In this document: positions 42,262 to 55,148 of the stretch, in pieces | Layout: each line of letters begins with the position of its first letter | Numbering within the stretch: the first letter of the stretch is position 1 | DNA from: Streptomyces sp. NBRC 110611 | Lineage (GTDB): Bacteria > Actinomycetota > Actinomycetes > Streptomycetales > Streptomycetaceae | DNA length: 64,000 bases | Direction: 5' to 3' | Assembly (NCBI RefSeq): GCF_001590865.1 | Contig: NZ_BBUY01000008.1 | Span: 124,001 to 188,000 of the forward strand | Position numbers and translations under genes: made by a program | The notes under the pieces: generated by a model | Databases searched by the model: none | Seen by the model: only the letters and a program-made list of their open reading frames with translations | Told to the model about the DNA's origin: nothing

Positions 42262-43917
42262 ATGCGCCGAGAGGTGAAGTACGGGCTGATCGGCGGATCG
42301 GTGGCCCTGGCAGCGGGAGTCGCGGGCGGCCTCGCGCTGTTCGGCGGTTCGGACGACACGCCGCGTACGCAGGTCACGGCGGCGGACGCCAAGGCGGGCG
42401 ACAACGCGCCCACGGTGCCGACCGGTCCGCCGTCGGCCAAGGAAGTGCAGACAGCGGGTCAGGAGTTCCTGACGGCCTGGCAGTCCGGGGACACCGCCGC
42501 GGCCGCCGGGCTGACGGACGACCCGGCGGCCGCCAAAGCCGCCCTGGAGAGCTTCGCCGCACAGGCGAAGTTCTCGAAGGTGACGGTGACACCGGGCACC
42601 CCGTCCGGCACCACGGTCCCGTACACCGTCACCGCGCAGATCGACTACAACGGCACCAAGGCGCCCTACTCGTACCGCTCCTCGGCGACCGTGCAGCGCG
42701 ACAGGACCACCGGGAAGCCGCAGATCGCCTGGCGGCCGACGGTGCTGCACCCGGGCCTGGCCAAGGGTGACGAGCTGCGCACCGGAGAGGCCGAGGCCCC
42801 GCCGATCAAGGCCGTCGACCGCAACGGCACCGAGCTGACCCCCCAGGCGCACCCGACGCTGGCCGGGGTCCTGGACAGCCTGCGCGCCAAGTACGGCGAC
42901 AAGACCGGCGGCAAGCCCGGCACCGAGCTGTTCATCCACCGCGCCAAGGCCGCCAAGCCCGACGAGCAGCAGCCCGACAAAACCCTCAAGGTGCTCTCCA
43001 AGGGCACCCCCGGCACCCTGAAGACCACCCTGGACGCCAAGCTCCAGGCCGCCGCCGAGAAGGCCGTCGCGGGCAAGAAGTCCGCCTCCGCGGCCGCCGT
43101 CAAGCCCAGCACCGGCGAGATCCTGGCGCTCGCCAACTCCCCGGCCAAGGGCTTCAACCTGGCCACCCAGGGCTCGCTGGCCCCCGGCTCCACGATGAAG
43201 ATCGTCACCGCGGCGCTGCTGATGGACAAGGGCCTGACCGACCCCGGCAAGAAGCACCCCTGCCCCAAGTTCGTGACCGTCGGCGGCTGGAAGTTCCAGA
43301 ATCTCAACAAGACCGAGATCAAGGACGGCACCTTCGCGCAGAGCTTCGCCGCGTCCTGCAACAACGCGTTCATCTCGCAGGCGGAGAAGCTCAGCAACGA
43401 CGATCTGACGAAGGAGGCCCGGGACGTCTTCGGCCTCGGGCTGAACTGGAACACCGGCATCCCCACCTTCGACGGCTCGGTGCCGGTGCAGAGCGACGCG
43501 CAGATGGCGGCCTCGCTGATCGGCCAGGGCGGGGTGCGGATGAATCCGCTCAACGTCGCCACGTTCGCCGCCACGGTCCGCGCCGGCTCCTTCCACCAGC
43601 CGTACATCGTCGACCAGTCGCTGGACAACCGGGCCTTCGCCAAGGCGGCCCGCAGTATGAAGCCGGCCACCGCGTCCGGCCTGAAGTCGCTGATGAAGCT
43701 GACCGCGACCTCCGGTACGGCCGCCGAGGCGATGGCCGGGGTCGGCGGGGACATCGGCGCCAAGACCGGCTCCGCCGAGGTCGACGGCCAGGAGAAGCCC
43801 AACGCGTGGTTCACCGCCTACCGCGACGACGTCGCGGCGGCCGCCGTCGTGCCGGCCAGCGGCCACGGCGGCAGCAACGCGGGGCCGGTGGTCCGCGCCA
43901 TCCTCACGGCGGGCTGA
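42262..43917 (+). CDS. Penicillin-binding protein (class B type, MecA_N domain)
   Basis: The 551-residue protein has a membrane anchor (YGLIGGSVALAAGVAGGLAL), an NTF2-like MecA_N domain (~55-155, AGQEFLTAWQSGDTAAAAGL), a dimerisation part and a transpeptidase domain with all three active-site motifs: SLAPGSTMKIVTAAL (SxxK), FAASCNNAF (SxN) and IGAKTGSAEVDGQ (KTG). It cross-links peptidoglycan outside the membrane. The ATG at 42262 has GGAGGGG upstream. Paralogous PBP genes of this type occur next to each other in S. coelicolor; here only one is present before the transporter gene. Confidence 0.94.
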   Translation: MRREVKYGLIGGSVALAAGVAGGLALFGGSDDTPRTQVTAADAKAGDNAPTVPTGPPSAKEVQTAGQEFLTAWQSGDTAAAAGLTDDPAAAKAALESFAAQAKFSKVTVTPGTPSGTTVPYTVTAQIDYNGTKAPYSYRSSATVQRDRTTGKPQIAWRPTVLHPGLAKGDELRTGEAEAPPIKAVDRNGTELTPQAHPTLAGVLDSLRAKYGDKTGGKPGTELFIHRAKAAKPDEQQPDKTLKVLSKGTPGTLKTTLDAKLQAAAEKAVAGKKSASAAAVKPSTGEILALANSPAKGFNLATQGSLAPGSTMKIVTAALLMDKGLTDPGKKHPCPKFVTVGGWKFQNLNKTEIKDGTFAQSFAASCNNAFISQAEKLSNDDLTKEARDVFGLGLNWNTGIPTFDGSVPVQSDAQMAASLIGQGGVRMNPLNVATFAATVRAGSFHQPYIVDQSLDNRAFAKAARSMKPATASGLKSLMKLTATSGTAAEAMAGVGGDIGAKTGSAEVDGQEKPNAWFTAYRDDVAAAAVVPASGHGGSNAGPVVRAILTAG

Positions 43918-44051
43918 ACCGGCCCTCTCCCGGACCCCGGAACCCCGCCGGAACCCCGCCGGAATCACCGTCGCATGGCCCGTACAGCTTTCGATAGCGT
44001 GCGGGCCATGCCCCTGCCCATGACCGTTCCCGCGCCCGCCGAACGCTCGTC

Positions 44052-44903
44052 GTGACCCCGCTCGTCGTCGCGGCCGTCCTGTTGGCCGCCGTCACCCACG
44101 CCAGTTGGAACGCCATCGCCCACGGCATACGCGACCAGCTGCTGGCCTTCACGCTGGTCGGCAGCGGCGGCACGATGTGCGGCGCCGTCCTGGCCGCCGT
44201 CGCGCCGCTGCCCGCCGCCGGCGCCTGGCCCTGGCTCCTGGCCTCCGCCGTCCTGCACATCGTCTACCAGGCGCTGCTCATGCGGTCGTTCCGGCTGGGC
44301 GACTTCGGGCAGATGTACCCCATCGCCCGCGGCACCGCGCCGCTCGTCGTCACCGTGCTCGCGGCCGTCTTCGTCGACGAGATCCCCGACGGCTGGGCCC
44401 TGGCCGGGGTGGCCCTGGCCTCCGCGGGCCTGGTCGGCGTGGCCCTCTGGGGCGTCCGCACCGCCGGCACCCGGCCGCACTGGCCGGCCCTCATCGCCGC
44501 CCTCGCCACCGGCCTGGCGATCGCCTCGTACACCACCGTCGACGGCCTCGGCGTCCGCGCCTCCGGCACGCCCCTCGGCTATACCGCCTGGCTGATGCTC
44601 CTCGAAGGCGCTGCCATCCCCGTGTACGCACTGGCCGTCCGCCGCGGCCAACTCCTCACCCAGCTCCGCCCGTTCGCGGTCCGCGGCCTGAGCGGCGGCG
44701 TCCTCTCCGTCCTCGCCTACGGCCTGGTCCTGTGGGCGCAGACGCGCGCTCCCCTGGCCCCCATCGCCGCCCTGCGCGAGTCCTCGATCATCGTCGGCGC
44801 GGCGATCGGCGCCCTCTTCTTCAAGGAACGGTTCGGCGCCCCGCGAATCGCCGCGGCCGGACTGATGGTGGCCGGTATCGGCCTGATGCTCCACCACGGC
44901 TGA
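44052..44903 (+). CDS. EamA-family (DMT) transporter
   Basis: The 283-residue protein has ten predicted membrane helices in two five-helix EamA repeats, the second beginning PALIAALATGLAIASYTTVD. Motifs at the repeat ends (IARGTAPLVVTVLAAVFVDE and LRESSIIVGAAIGALFFKER) are typical drug/metabolite transporter ends. The GTG at 44052 starts directly before the first helix. Substrate unknown; it lies alone between the PBP and a convergent serine hydrolase. Confidence 0.9.
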   Translation: MTPLVVAAVLLAAVTHASWNAIAHGIRDQLLAFTLVGSGGTMCGAVLAAVAPLPAAGAWPWLLASAVLHIVYQALLMRSFRLGDFGQMYPIARGTAPLVVTVLAAVFVDEIPDGWALAGVALASAGLVGVALWGVRTAGTRPHWPALIAALATGLAIASYTTVDGLGVRASGTPLGYTAWLMLLEGAAIPVYALAVRRGQLLTQLRPFAVRGLSGGVLSVLAYGLVLWAQTRAPLAPIAALRESSIIVGAAIGALFFKERFGAPRIAAAGLMVAGIGLMLHHG

Positions 44904-45002
44904 GCCCTGCCCTTCACCAGGGGGAGGCCCCCTCTGGCCCGGATCAGGGGCAGGGGCAGAGGCGGAAGCAGAGGCAGGGTCGGCCGACGGACGCGAAGTG
45001 GA

Positions 45003-46268
45003 TCAGGCGCACCCGACGACGCCGGAGACCGCCCGCAGCAGCGCCTGCGCCCGGGGGTCCGCCGTCACGTTCCGCTGCATCCCGTTGGTGACGTACCCGA
45101 ACGCCATCCCGCTCTCCGGATCCGCGCACGCCAGCGCGCCCCCGCGGCCGGGGTGGCCGAACGAACCGGGCCCCAGCAGCGGCGAGGCGGGCCCGTGCAG
45201 CATGAAGCCGAGGCCGAAGCGGGTGGTGACGAGGAGGGTGCGGTCGAGACCGGCGGACTCCTCGGTGCGGGCGAGGGTGAGGGTCGCGGGCGCGAAGAGG
45301 CGGGGGTGGCCGTCGACGGCGCCGATCAGCGCCGCGTAGCAGCGGGCGAGGGAGCGGGCGGTGGCGATGCCCGCGGAGGCGGGAAGCTCGGCGGCCCGGT
45401 ACTCCGGTGCGTTCTCGTCCGGCGCCGGCGAGATCGCGGCGAAGGCCCGGCTGGTGAGGGAGGTGGGATCGGCGTACGCGTCGGCGACCGCCCGCTTGGG
45501 GCGGACACGGAGACCGGAGGCGGCGGGCGCGGGCGGCGCCTCGACGGCGGCGATCCGGCCCACCCGGGACTGTTCCGCCGCCGGCAGGCCTATCCACAGG
45601 TCGAGGCCGAGCGGCCCGGATATCTCGTCGGCTATCCAGGCGCCGAGGGTGCGCCCGGTGACCCGCAGCACCAGTTCGCCGATGAGCCAGCTGTAGGTCT
45701 GCGCGTGGTAGCCGTGGTCCGTGCCGGGCTCCCAGACGGGGGCCTGGGCGGCCAGCGCGGCGGGCCCGCTGACCCCGTCGAGGGCCTGGGCGGGGGTGAG
45801 CGGGGTGTCCAGGACGGGCAGGCCGGCGCGGTGCGAGAGGAGGTGGCGGACGAGCACCCGCTCCTTGCCGGCGGCCTTGAATTCCGGCCAGTACGTGCCG
45901 ACGGGGGCGTCCAGGTCGAGCAGTCCGCGCTGGTGCAGCAGCAGCGGGACGACGGCGGCGATGCCCTTGGTCGCGGACCGGATCACCTGGGCGGTACCGG
46001 CCTCCCACGGCGCGGCACCCTCCGCCGGGGCCGCGGCTCCTTCGGCGTTCCCGCCCCCGCCCCCGTCCCCGTCCTTCGTACCGGCCCACAGGTCGACGAC
46101 CTTCCGCCCGTGCCGGTAGACGGCCACCGCCGCCCCCCGCTCTCCGCGTCGCGCGAAGTTGGCTGCGAAGGCGTCCCGGACCGGCTCGAAACCGTCCTCG
46201 ACCGTGCCCTGGACGTCCACCACTGTTTCCCGCTTCCCACTCATCCGTCGCTTTCGTGACCCATCCAT
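45003..46268 (-). CDS. Beta-lactamase-family serine hydrolase (esterase-like)
   Basis: The 421-residue protein has the serine hydrolase SxxK motif in VIRSATKGIAAVVPLLL, the YxN-like YHAQTYSWLIGELVLRV, and a C-terminal GHPGRGGALACADPESGMAF in the KTG/HxG position. This matches class C beta-lactamase-like esterases (EstB type). It has no signal peptide, so it acts in the cytoplasm. The ATG at 46268 is favoured (GGAG upstream); an ATG eight codons on is also possible. Confidence 0.88.
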   Translation of the reverse strand: MDGSRKRRMSGKRETVVDVQGTVEDGFEPVRDAFAANFARRGERGAAVAVYRHGRKVVDLWAGTKDGDGGGGGNAEGAAAPAEGAAPWEAGTAQVIRSATKGIAAVVPLLLHQRGLLDLDAPVGTYWPEFKAAGKERVLVRHLLSHRAGLPVLDTPLTPAQALDGVSGPAALAAQAPVWEPGTDHGYHAQTYSWLIGELVLRVTGRTLGAWIADEISGPLGLDLWIGLPAAEQSRVGRIAAVEAPPAPAASGLRVRPKRAVADAYADPTSLTSRAFAAISPAPDENAPEYRAAELPASAGIATARSLARCYAALIGAVDGHPRLFAPATLTLARTEESAGLDRTLLVTTRFGLGFMLHGPASPLLGPGSFGHPGRGGALACADPESGMAFGYVTNGMQRNVTADPRAQALLRAVSGVVGCA

Positions 46269-46414
46269 GGTGCAACGCTCCGATCGGTGCTGATGACCAG
46301 GGCGGCGGCCCGTGGCGTTCGTCACACGACGGATGGCGCGGGGGAACGGCCGGGAAACGGCGGGGGACACGGCGACGGCGCGGGGACAACACGCCCTATG
46401 GCACGGGCGGGACG

Positions 46415-47290
46415 TCACCCGGGGACGGCGACCGACTGCGGGTCGAAGCCGAAGGGCAGCTCCAGCCGATGGCTGCGCATCAGTTCCTCATCGCACAGCA
46501 GGTCCTGGGTGGTGCCGTCGGCGACCAGCACGCCACCGGAGAGCACGACCGAGCGCGGGCACAGCTCCAGCGCGTACGGCAGGTCGTGCGTGACCATCAG
46601 CACGGTGACGTCCAACGACCGCAGGATGTCGGCGAGTTCGCGGCGGGAGGCCGGGTCGAGGTTGGAGGACGGCTCGTCCAGGACGAGGATCTCGGGGCGC
46701 ATGGCGAGGACGGTGGCGACGGCCACCCGCCTCCGCTGCCCGAAGGAGAGGTGGTGCGGCGGCCGGTCGGCGAAGTCCGCCATGCCGACCCGTTCGAGCG
46801 CCTCGGTGACGCGTGCGGCGAGTTCCGCGCCGCGCAGGCCCGCGGCGGCCGGCCCGAAGGCGACGTCCTCGCGGACGGTGGGCATGAACAGCTGGTCGTC
46901 CGGGTCCTGGAAGACGATGCCGACCCGGCGGCGGATCTCCGCGAGGTTGCCCTTGGCGACCGGCAGCCCGGCGACGCGCACCGTACCGGCACCGGCCTCC
47001 AGAATGCCGTTGAGGTGGAGTACGAGGGTGGTCTTGCCGGCGCCGTTGGGCCCGAGGAGGGCGACCCGTTCACCACGGCCGACGGTCAGGTCGACGCCGT
47101 AGAGCGCCTGGTGGCCGTCGGGGTAGGCGTAGGCGAGCCCCGAGACGGCGAGGGACGGTACGGCGGCGGGCGGATGCGGGGCGGTGGCCTCGGGGGTCGT
47201 GGGGGGCGCGGCGGGCTCCGGGGTCTCGGGGGACGCGGAAGGCACAGGAGGCACAGAGGGCACAGGGGTTACAGAGGTCACAGGGTCCAT
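46415..47290 (-). CDS. cbiO: Ni/Co ECF transporter ATPase
   Basis: The 291-residue ATPase has a Pro-rich start of about 45 residues, then YGVDLTVGRGERVALLGPNG with Walker A GPNGAGKTT, FQDPDDQLF (Q loop), LSFGQRRRVAVATVLAM (signature) and LVLDEPSSNLDP. FQDPDDQLF is typical of CbiO/EcfA. It powers the CbiM-CbiQ importer and overlaps cbiQ by 13 bp. Confidence 0.94.
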   Translation of the reverse strand: MDPVTSVTPVPSVPPVPSASPETPEPAAPPTTPEATAPHPPAAVPSLAVSGLAYAYPDGHQALYGVDLTVGRGERVALLGPNGAGKTTLVLHLNGILEAGAGTVRVAGLPVAKGNLAEIRRRVGIVFQDPDDQLFMPTVREDVAFGPAAAGLRGAELAARVTEALERVGMADFADRPPHHLSFGQRRRVAVATVLAMRPEILVLDEPSSNLDPASRRELADILRSLDVTVLMVTHDLPYALELCPRSVVLSGGVLVADGTTQDLLCDEELMRSHRLELPFGFDPQSVAVPG

Positions 47291-48063
47291 CCCAGGAGGC
47301 AGACGGCGAGCGCGGCGGCGGGCAGGGCGGCCGCGCGGGTCCAGTGGGTGCGGGTGGCGATGGCGGCACCGGCATCGGCGTCGGTGACGGGCATCGTGCC
47401 GGTGTAGCCGCGGCTGACCATGGCGAGGTGGACGCGCTCGCCGCGCTCGTAGGAGCGGATGAACAGCGCACCGGCGGACTTGGCGAGCACGCCCCAGTGG
47501 CGTACGCCGCGCGCTTCGAAGCCGCGGGAGCGCCGGGCGATCCGCATCCGCCGCATCTCGTCGGTGATCACATCGCCATAACGGATCATGAAGGAGGCGA
47601 TCTGGACGAGCAGCGGGGGCATCCGCAGCCGCTGCAGCCCGAGCAGCAGCTCCCGCAGTTCGGTGGTGGCGGCGAGCAGCACGGACGCGGCGACGCCCAG
47701 CGTGCCCTTGGCGAGGATGTTCCAGGCCCCCCAGAGCCCGGACTGGCTCAGGCTGATGAGGCCCATGACGTCGACCCGCGGGCCCTCGGCGACGAACGGC
47801 ATCAGAACGGCGAAGGCGACGAACGGCACCTCGATCAGCAGCCGGGTGAGGAAGAACCCGGCGGGGACCCGGGCGGCCGCGGCGGTGGCGGCGATCAGCA
47901 GCGCGTAGAGCCCGAACGCCCAGACCGCCGCGCGCGGGGTGGAGACGACGATCACGACGAAGCAGAGGACCGCGACGATCTTGCAGTGTGCGGGCAGGAC
48001 GTGCACGGGAGAGTGCGCGTACCGGTAGAGCTTGTGCGCATGCCCCGCACCCATCTCAGACAT
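47278..48063 (-). CDS. cbiQ: Ni/Co ECF transporter T component
   Basis: The 261-residue membrane protein carries the EcfT coupling motif MRIARRSRGFEARGVRHWG, which docks on the ATPase, with four to five membrane helices before and after it. It starts MSEMGAGHAHKLYRYAHSPV, the usual CbiQ N-terminus near HxL..P. It overlaps cbiM by 8 bp and cbiO by 13 bp, forming one operon. Confidence 0.94.
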   Translation of the reverse strand: MSEMGAGHAHKLYRYAHSPVHVLPAHCKIVAVLCFVVIVVSTPRAAVWAFGLYALLIAATAAAARVPAGFFLTRLLIEVPFVAFAVLMPFVAEGPRVDVMGLISLSQSGLWGAWNILAKGTLGVAASVLLAATTELRELLLGLQRLRMPPLLVQIASFMIRYGDVITDEMRRMRIARRSRGFEARGVRHWGVLAKSAGALFIRSYERGERVHLAMVSRGYTGTMPVTDADAGAAIATRTHWTRAAALPAAALAVCLLGWTL

Positions 48064-49339
48064 TCTCCGCGGTGGGGCCTTCGGTGCGAGCTTCGGTGGG
48101 GGTTTCGACGGGGGTCTCGACGGGGGCGTCGGGGCGAGCTTCGGCGGGGGCTTCGGTGCGGGCTTCGGCGGCCGGGCGGGGTGCCGGGCGCACGGCCGTA
48201 CCCCTGCGGCGCTGACGCCGGACGATCACGAAGACACCGGTCCCGGCCGCCAGGGTCGCCCCGACCCCGATGACACCGGCCAGGCCACCCGACAGCCGCG
48301 GATCGCCGATGTCCTTGACGCTGTAGTCGGCCAGCGGCGAGCCCTTGGCCGCATGCTCCTTCGCCTTGGCGTCGAGCCCCTGATCCTGGGCGACCTTCTC
48401 CAGCCCGTCGGGGCTGGTGGACGCGTAGTAGCTGAGGACGCCCGCACACACCAGGGCGGCGGCCAGCCCGGCCAGCCAGAGGCGACGGGCGGAGCGACGC
48501 GGCGCGGCGGCGTCCGGGACGTCGCCTCGTGCAGCGGCGGTAGCGGCGACGACCGGCTCGGCGGTACCCCGTACGGAACCGGAACCCGCAGCCTGCTCCC
48601 GCCCGCCGCCCACCGGCGAGGTCCGCAGCTCCAGCGGCCTGGTCAGCCCCCGCGCCCCGTACACCAGATCCGGCCGTACGGCGATCACGGCCCCCACCGT
48701 CAACGCGGTGATCACCGCCTCCCCCACCCCGATCAGCACATGCACCCCGACCATGGCGGCGAAGACCTTGCCGATCGACACCTCCGCGGTCCCGCCCAGC
48801 GCGTAGAGCGCACTGAAGGCGACGGCAGCGGCCGGCACGGAGACGAGCGCGGCGACGAACGCGGCGGCGGTGACCGACTGCTGCCTGCGCCGCGGCAGCA
48901 CCTTCACCAACACCCGCACCAGCCCCCGGAACACCCCATAGGCGACCACCGTCGTCACGATGGCCATATCAGTGACATTGACCCCCAACGCGGTCAACCC
49001 ACCATCCGCGAACAACACCCCCTGCATCAGCAGTACCACCGACACACACAGCACACCCGTATACGGCCCCACCAGGATCGCCGCCAGCGCCCCGCCCAGC
49101 AGATGCCCACTGGTCCCGGCCGCGACCGGAAAATTCAGCATCTGCACAGCAAAGATGAACGCCGCGACCAATCCGGCCAACGGCGCCGTCCGCTCCGCCC
49201 CAGCCCCAGCCCCGGCACTCTGCCCCGCACCCGCCAGCTCGCGCCGGGCCCCCCGCAGGCTGACCGCGACCGCAACCGCAGCCACCACCCCGGCCCCCAG
49301 CGACACCGGCGCATTGATGAACCCATCGGGTACGTGCAT
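48056..49339 (-). CDS. cbiM: Ni/Co ECF transporter substrate-binding CbiM with fused PDGLE domain
   Basis: The 427-residue protein starts MHVPDGFINAPVSLGAG; His2 is the metal ligand at the N-terminus of NikM/CbiM. It has about seven helices, including LNFPVAAGTSGHLLGGALAA with the second metal-binding His. The C-terminal part has the PDGLE domain (STSPDGLEKVAQDQGLDA) plus a membrane helix, which substitutes for a separate CbiN. A Glu/Thr/Pro repeat tail ends it. The ATG at 49339 has GGAGG 5-6 nt upstream. A Nur-like box is 47 bp upstream, so nickel is the likelier metal. Confidence 0.93.
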   Translation of the reverse strand: MHVPDGFINAPVSLGAGVVAAVAVAVSLRGARRELAGAGQSAGAGAGAERTAPLAGLVAAFIFAVQMLNFPVAAGTSGHLLGGALAAILVGPYTGVLCVSVVLLMQGVLFADGGLTALGVNVTDMAIVTTVVAYGVFRGLVRVLVKVLPRRRQQSVTAAAFVAALVSVPAAAVAFSALYALGGTAEVSIGKVFAAMVGVHVLIGVGEAVITALTVGAVIAVRPDLVYGARGLTRPLELRTSPVGGGREQAAGSGSVRGTAEPVVAATAAARGDVPDAAAPRRSARRLWLAGLAAALVCAGVLSYYASTSPDGLEKVAQDQGLDAKAKEHAAKGSPLADYSVKDIGDPRLSGGLAGVIGVGATLAAGTGVFVIVRRQRRRGTAVRPAPRPAAEARTEAPAEARPDAPVETPVETPTEARTEGPTAENV

Positions 49340-49385
49340 GACATGCCTCCGCTCAGGCGCTGCAATCCAGCCATGGTGATGGCTA

Positions 49386-49402
49386 CTGCGAACCACTTGC
49401 AA
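49386..49402. promoter_or_regulatory. Candidate Nur (nickel uptake regulator) box
   Basis: CTGCGA-ACCAC-TTGCAA fits the S. coelicolor Nur consensus tTGCaa-N5-ttGCAA at the core TGC and all of TTGCAA. It is about 47 bp from the cbiM start codon, suited to repression by nickel. Confidence 0.6.
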
Positions 49403-49499
49403 GAGCGCCCAGCATGCGAAATGCGCCCCCGGTTGCCCACCCCACGACCGGACGGGGACGCCACACTCCCGGGAACACCGAACGGCCCCCACAGCCTGA

Positions 49500-49535
49500 T
49501 GGGGCCATGGGGGCCATGGGGGCCGTGGGGGCCGT
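49500..49535. repeat. 9-bp GGGGGCCrT repeats
   Basis: Four direct copies of GGGGGCCAT or GGGGGCCGT between cbiM and the secreted-protein gene. They are far from either start codon (about 160 bp) and not at a stop. Confidence 0.8.
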
Positions 49536-49662
49536 AGACCATGAGGACAGCGACCATCAACCATCCCGCCGAATCCAAGCGGCAATTCCCGCACTACGAG
49601 GGCACTTTAGGCCGCCCTATCACTGCCCCTCATAGACATTGACCCAATTCCTCGACCTATCG

Positions 49663-50229
49663 CTAGGCCTGGACGGGCTTGAAGACCGTGAAGTCCCGGA
49701 AGTTGGGGAGCACGGAGGCATAGGCCACCAGCCAGCCCTTACCACCCACGGGGTGGGTCAGGTAGTTCTGCGTTCCCGCCAGCTGGAGCAGATAACCACC
49801 GTGGCTGGGCACGAAGTTCCAGCGAGAAGCGCAACTGCTTTCCTGGTCCAGCTTGATTCCGTTGCCGACGGCGCACCAGGTGTTGTAGCCGCTCCAGTGC
49901 GAACTGGTCGACTTGATGACGTAACCGTCGTCCTTCTTCTCGAAGACCACGGAAGCGCCGTTGTCCCCCGGCGAATTCGACAGGAGCGCGTAGTCCCAGT
50001 TGAGGTAGGCCTCAAAACTGACGCCCCGGTTCTCCTGGTTGACGAGGTAGTAAGGAACACCGGTGACGACGGGGTCCGCCGCCTTCGTACCGGCGGTCTG
50101 CGCGACATGGCCCACGGCGGCGGGCTGCGCGGTCGCGGCCGGTGCCGAGACGGCCATCAGCGCGGCACAGGCGGCGGCGACAAGAAACCCCTTGCGCAGC
50201 GGACGACGAGAACGGGACGCGTTCTTCAT
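49663..50229 (-). CDS. Secreted protein, possible beta-trefoil fold
   Basis: The 188-residue precursor has a Sec signal peptide with three Arg (MKNASRSRRPLRKGFLVAAA) and cleavage near ATA-QP. The mature part has repeating W/Y-rich strands (GYNTWCAVGNGIKLDQESSC, ASRWNFVPSHGGYLLQLAGT) and a spaced Cys pair; three such blocks suggest a beta-trefoil, as in Kunitz or ricin-like proteins. That reading is tentative. The ATG at 50229 has GGAAGGA 5 nt upstream. Its function is unknown. Confidence 0.7.
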   Translation of the reverse strand: MKNASRSRRPLRKGFLVAAACAALMAVSAPAATAQPAAVGHVAQTAGTKAADPVVTGVPYYLVNQENRGVSFEAYLNWDYALLSNSPGDNGASVVFEKKDDGYVIKSTSSHWSGYNTWCAVGNGIKLDQESSCASRWNFVPSHGGYLLQLAGTQNYLTHPVGGKGWLVAYASVLPNFRDFTVFKPVQA

Positions 50230-50619
50230 GAACTTCCTTCCCATGAGCGGCGGTTCACCGATCTTCGGTGCGCACATCAGCATCCGATCACCCGCCACCC
50301 ATCACCAGACGGTTTTCGGCCCGGCGGCACTTTCACCCTCAAGAGGTAAACGAAATCCCTAAACCCAAAAGAAAGGATCACGTCACCCGGCACACTCCCC
50401 CTCCGCCCCACACCCCCCCCTCTTACCACCCAGCACCTCACACTCAAAGCCGCAAGATGACCAGAAGCAGACCACCCGCCAGCCGTCTTCGCCCGTACGC
50501 AATGCCGTAGACCCGCTATTGTTCCTGCGGCATTTACGGCTTTCAGGCACGACGGCTGACGACCGAGACGTGGGCACAGCCGGGAACGCCAGGCCGAGGG
50601 CTGACAGCCGAGGTGGGAG
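50230..50619. other. AT-richer intergenic region
   Basis: These 390 bp include the promoter of the secreted-protein gene and an A-rich strip (50340-50380). They are less GC-rich than the rest of the window. No gene or clear terminator seen. Confidence 0.4.
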
Positions 50620-51436
50620 ATGAGCGGCAGAAGGTTATCCGTCCGCGTGGGTGGCCACGTCGTCAAGTACCTTGATTTTGGGGGTGAAGGGACTCCGCTC
50701 GTCGCGCTGCACGGGACATTCGGGCGCGGGTCGATCTTCGCGCAGCTGGCGGAGGATCTCGGGCCCCGGGTTCGGGTGATCGCGCCGGATCAGCGTGGCC
50801 ACGGATTGAGTGATCACACCGGCAGTTACACGCGTGAGGATTTCATCGAGGACGCGGTCCGTTTTGTGGAGCATCTGGGTAGGGCGCCCGTCGTTGTGCT
50901 GGGGCATTCGCTCGGCGGGATCACCGCGTATCAGCTCGCCGCCCGGCGTCCCGACCTGGTTGAGGCACTGATTGTGGAGGACGTCGGGCCGGTGATGCGC
51001 CGGCCGGAGATCGCCGAGCCCGTGCTGGACGTCCGTGGATGGCCGATGCGGGCTCCGACTCGTGACCGGCTCGCACGCGCCATTGAGAGGGCCGGTGTCG
51101 CGGACAGTAGTTACTTCATGCGGAGTGCTGTTGCGGAACCGGAAGCGGCCGAGGGGCATTGGCGGATGCTGTTCGACTGGGACGAGATGATGGCGGTGCA
51201 GGAGAGCGGTCTGGGTGACTGGTGGGCTGACTGGCTGGCGTCCGACTGTCCCGCGCTGGTGTTGCGCGGGGGGGAGGAGTTCTCTCCTGCCAGGCGAGCT
51301 GGCTCGGGAGATGACCGCGCGCCGGCCGGGCAGTCGGCTCGTTGAGTTTCCCGAGGCCGGGCATTTCGTTCACGAGGATGAGCCGACGGGAATGGCTCAG
51401 GCGATCATTGGTTTTCTCGCTCGGCCGGTCTCGTAG
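50620..51436 (+). pseudogene. Alpha/beta hydrolase interrupted at a G7 run
   Basis: The first frame (50620 onward) encodes a normal alpha/beta hydrolase with VALHGTFGRGSIFAQLAEDL, APDQRGHGLSD and VVVLGHSLGGITAYQ (nucleophile Ser). At the seven-G run 51268-51274 the frame slips: the following SSLLPGELAREMTARR, SRLVEFPEAGHFVHEDEPTG (catalytic His) and GFLARPVS are in the next frame. One fewer G would give an intact protein of about 271 residues. It may be a sequencing error, a pseudogene or phase-variable. The ATG at 50620 has GGTGGGAG upstream. Confidence 0.8.
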
Positions 51437-51502
51437 GCCCGCTCCGGCTGGTATTCACCCGGCCGACTTGCCGCCCCCATCCCCTCCCGAAACCATGGAT
51501 GG

Positions 51503-55024
<3,522 letters not shown>

Positions 55025-55061
55025 GGGGGGCTCAAACGACGACGGGACACCGAACATGACG

Positions 55062-55093
55062 AGAGGCGCACCCGGTTGACCGGGTGCGCCTCT
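55062..55093. terminator. Hairpin after the tricorn gene
   Basis: A perfect 14-bp stem (55062-55075 with 55080-55093) with a TTGA loop lies between the tricorn stop and the convergent small gene and can stop transcription both ways. Confidence 0.9.
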
Positions 55094-55148
55094 GCTCGCA
55101 CTGCCCCATATCGCCGTTCGCATCGCACGGTGTTTCAGGACGGCCGCA

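Larger units (their letters stand above)
49340..49662. other. Intergenic region upstream of cbiM
   Basis: 323 bp holding the cbiM promoter, a Nur-like box (49386-49402) and GGGGGCC repeats (49500-49535). No B12-box or other cobalamin-riboswitch core was found. Confidence 0.5.

Noticed and set aside
49340..49662. Cobalamin riboswitch upstream of cbiM
   Set aside because: No B12 box or conserved core could be found; a Nur box is more likely.
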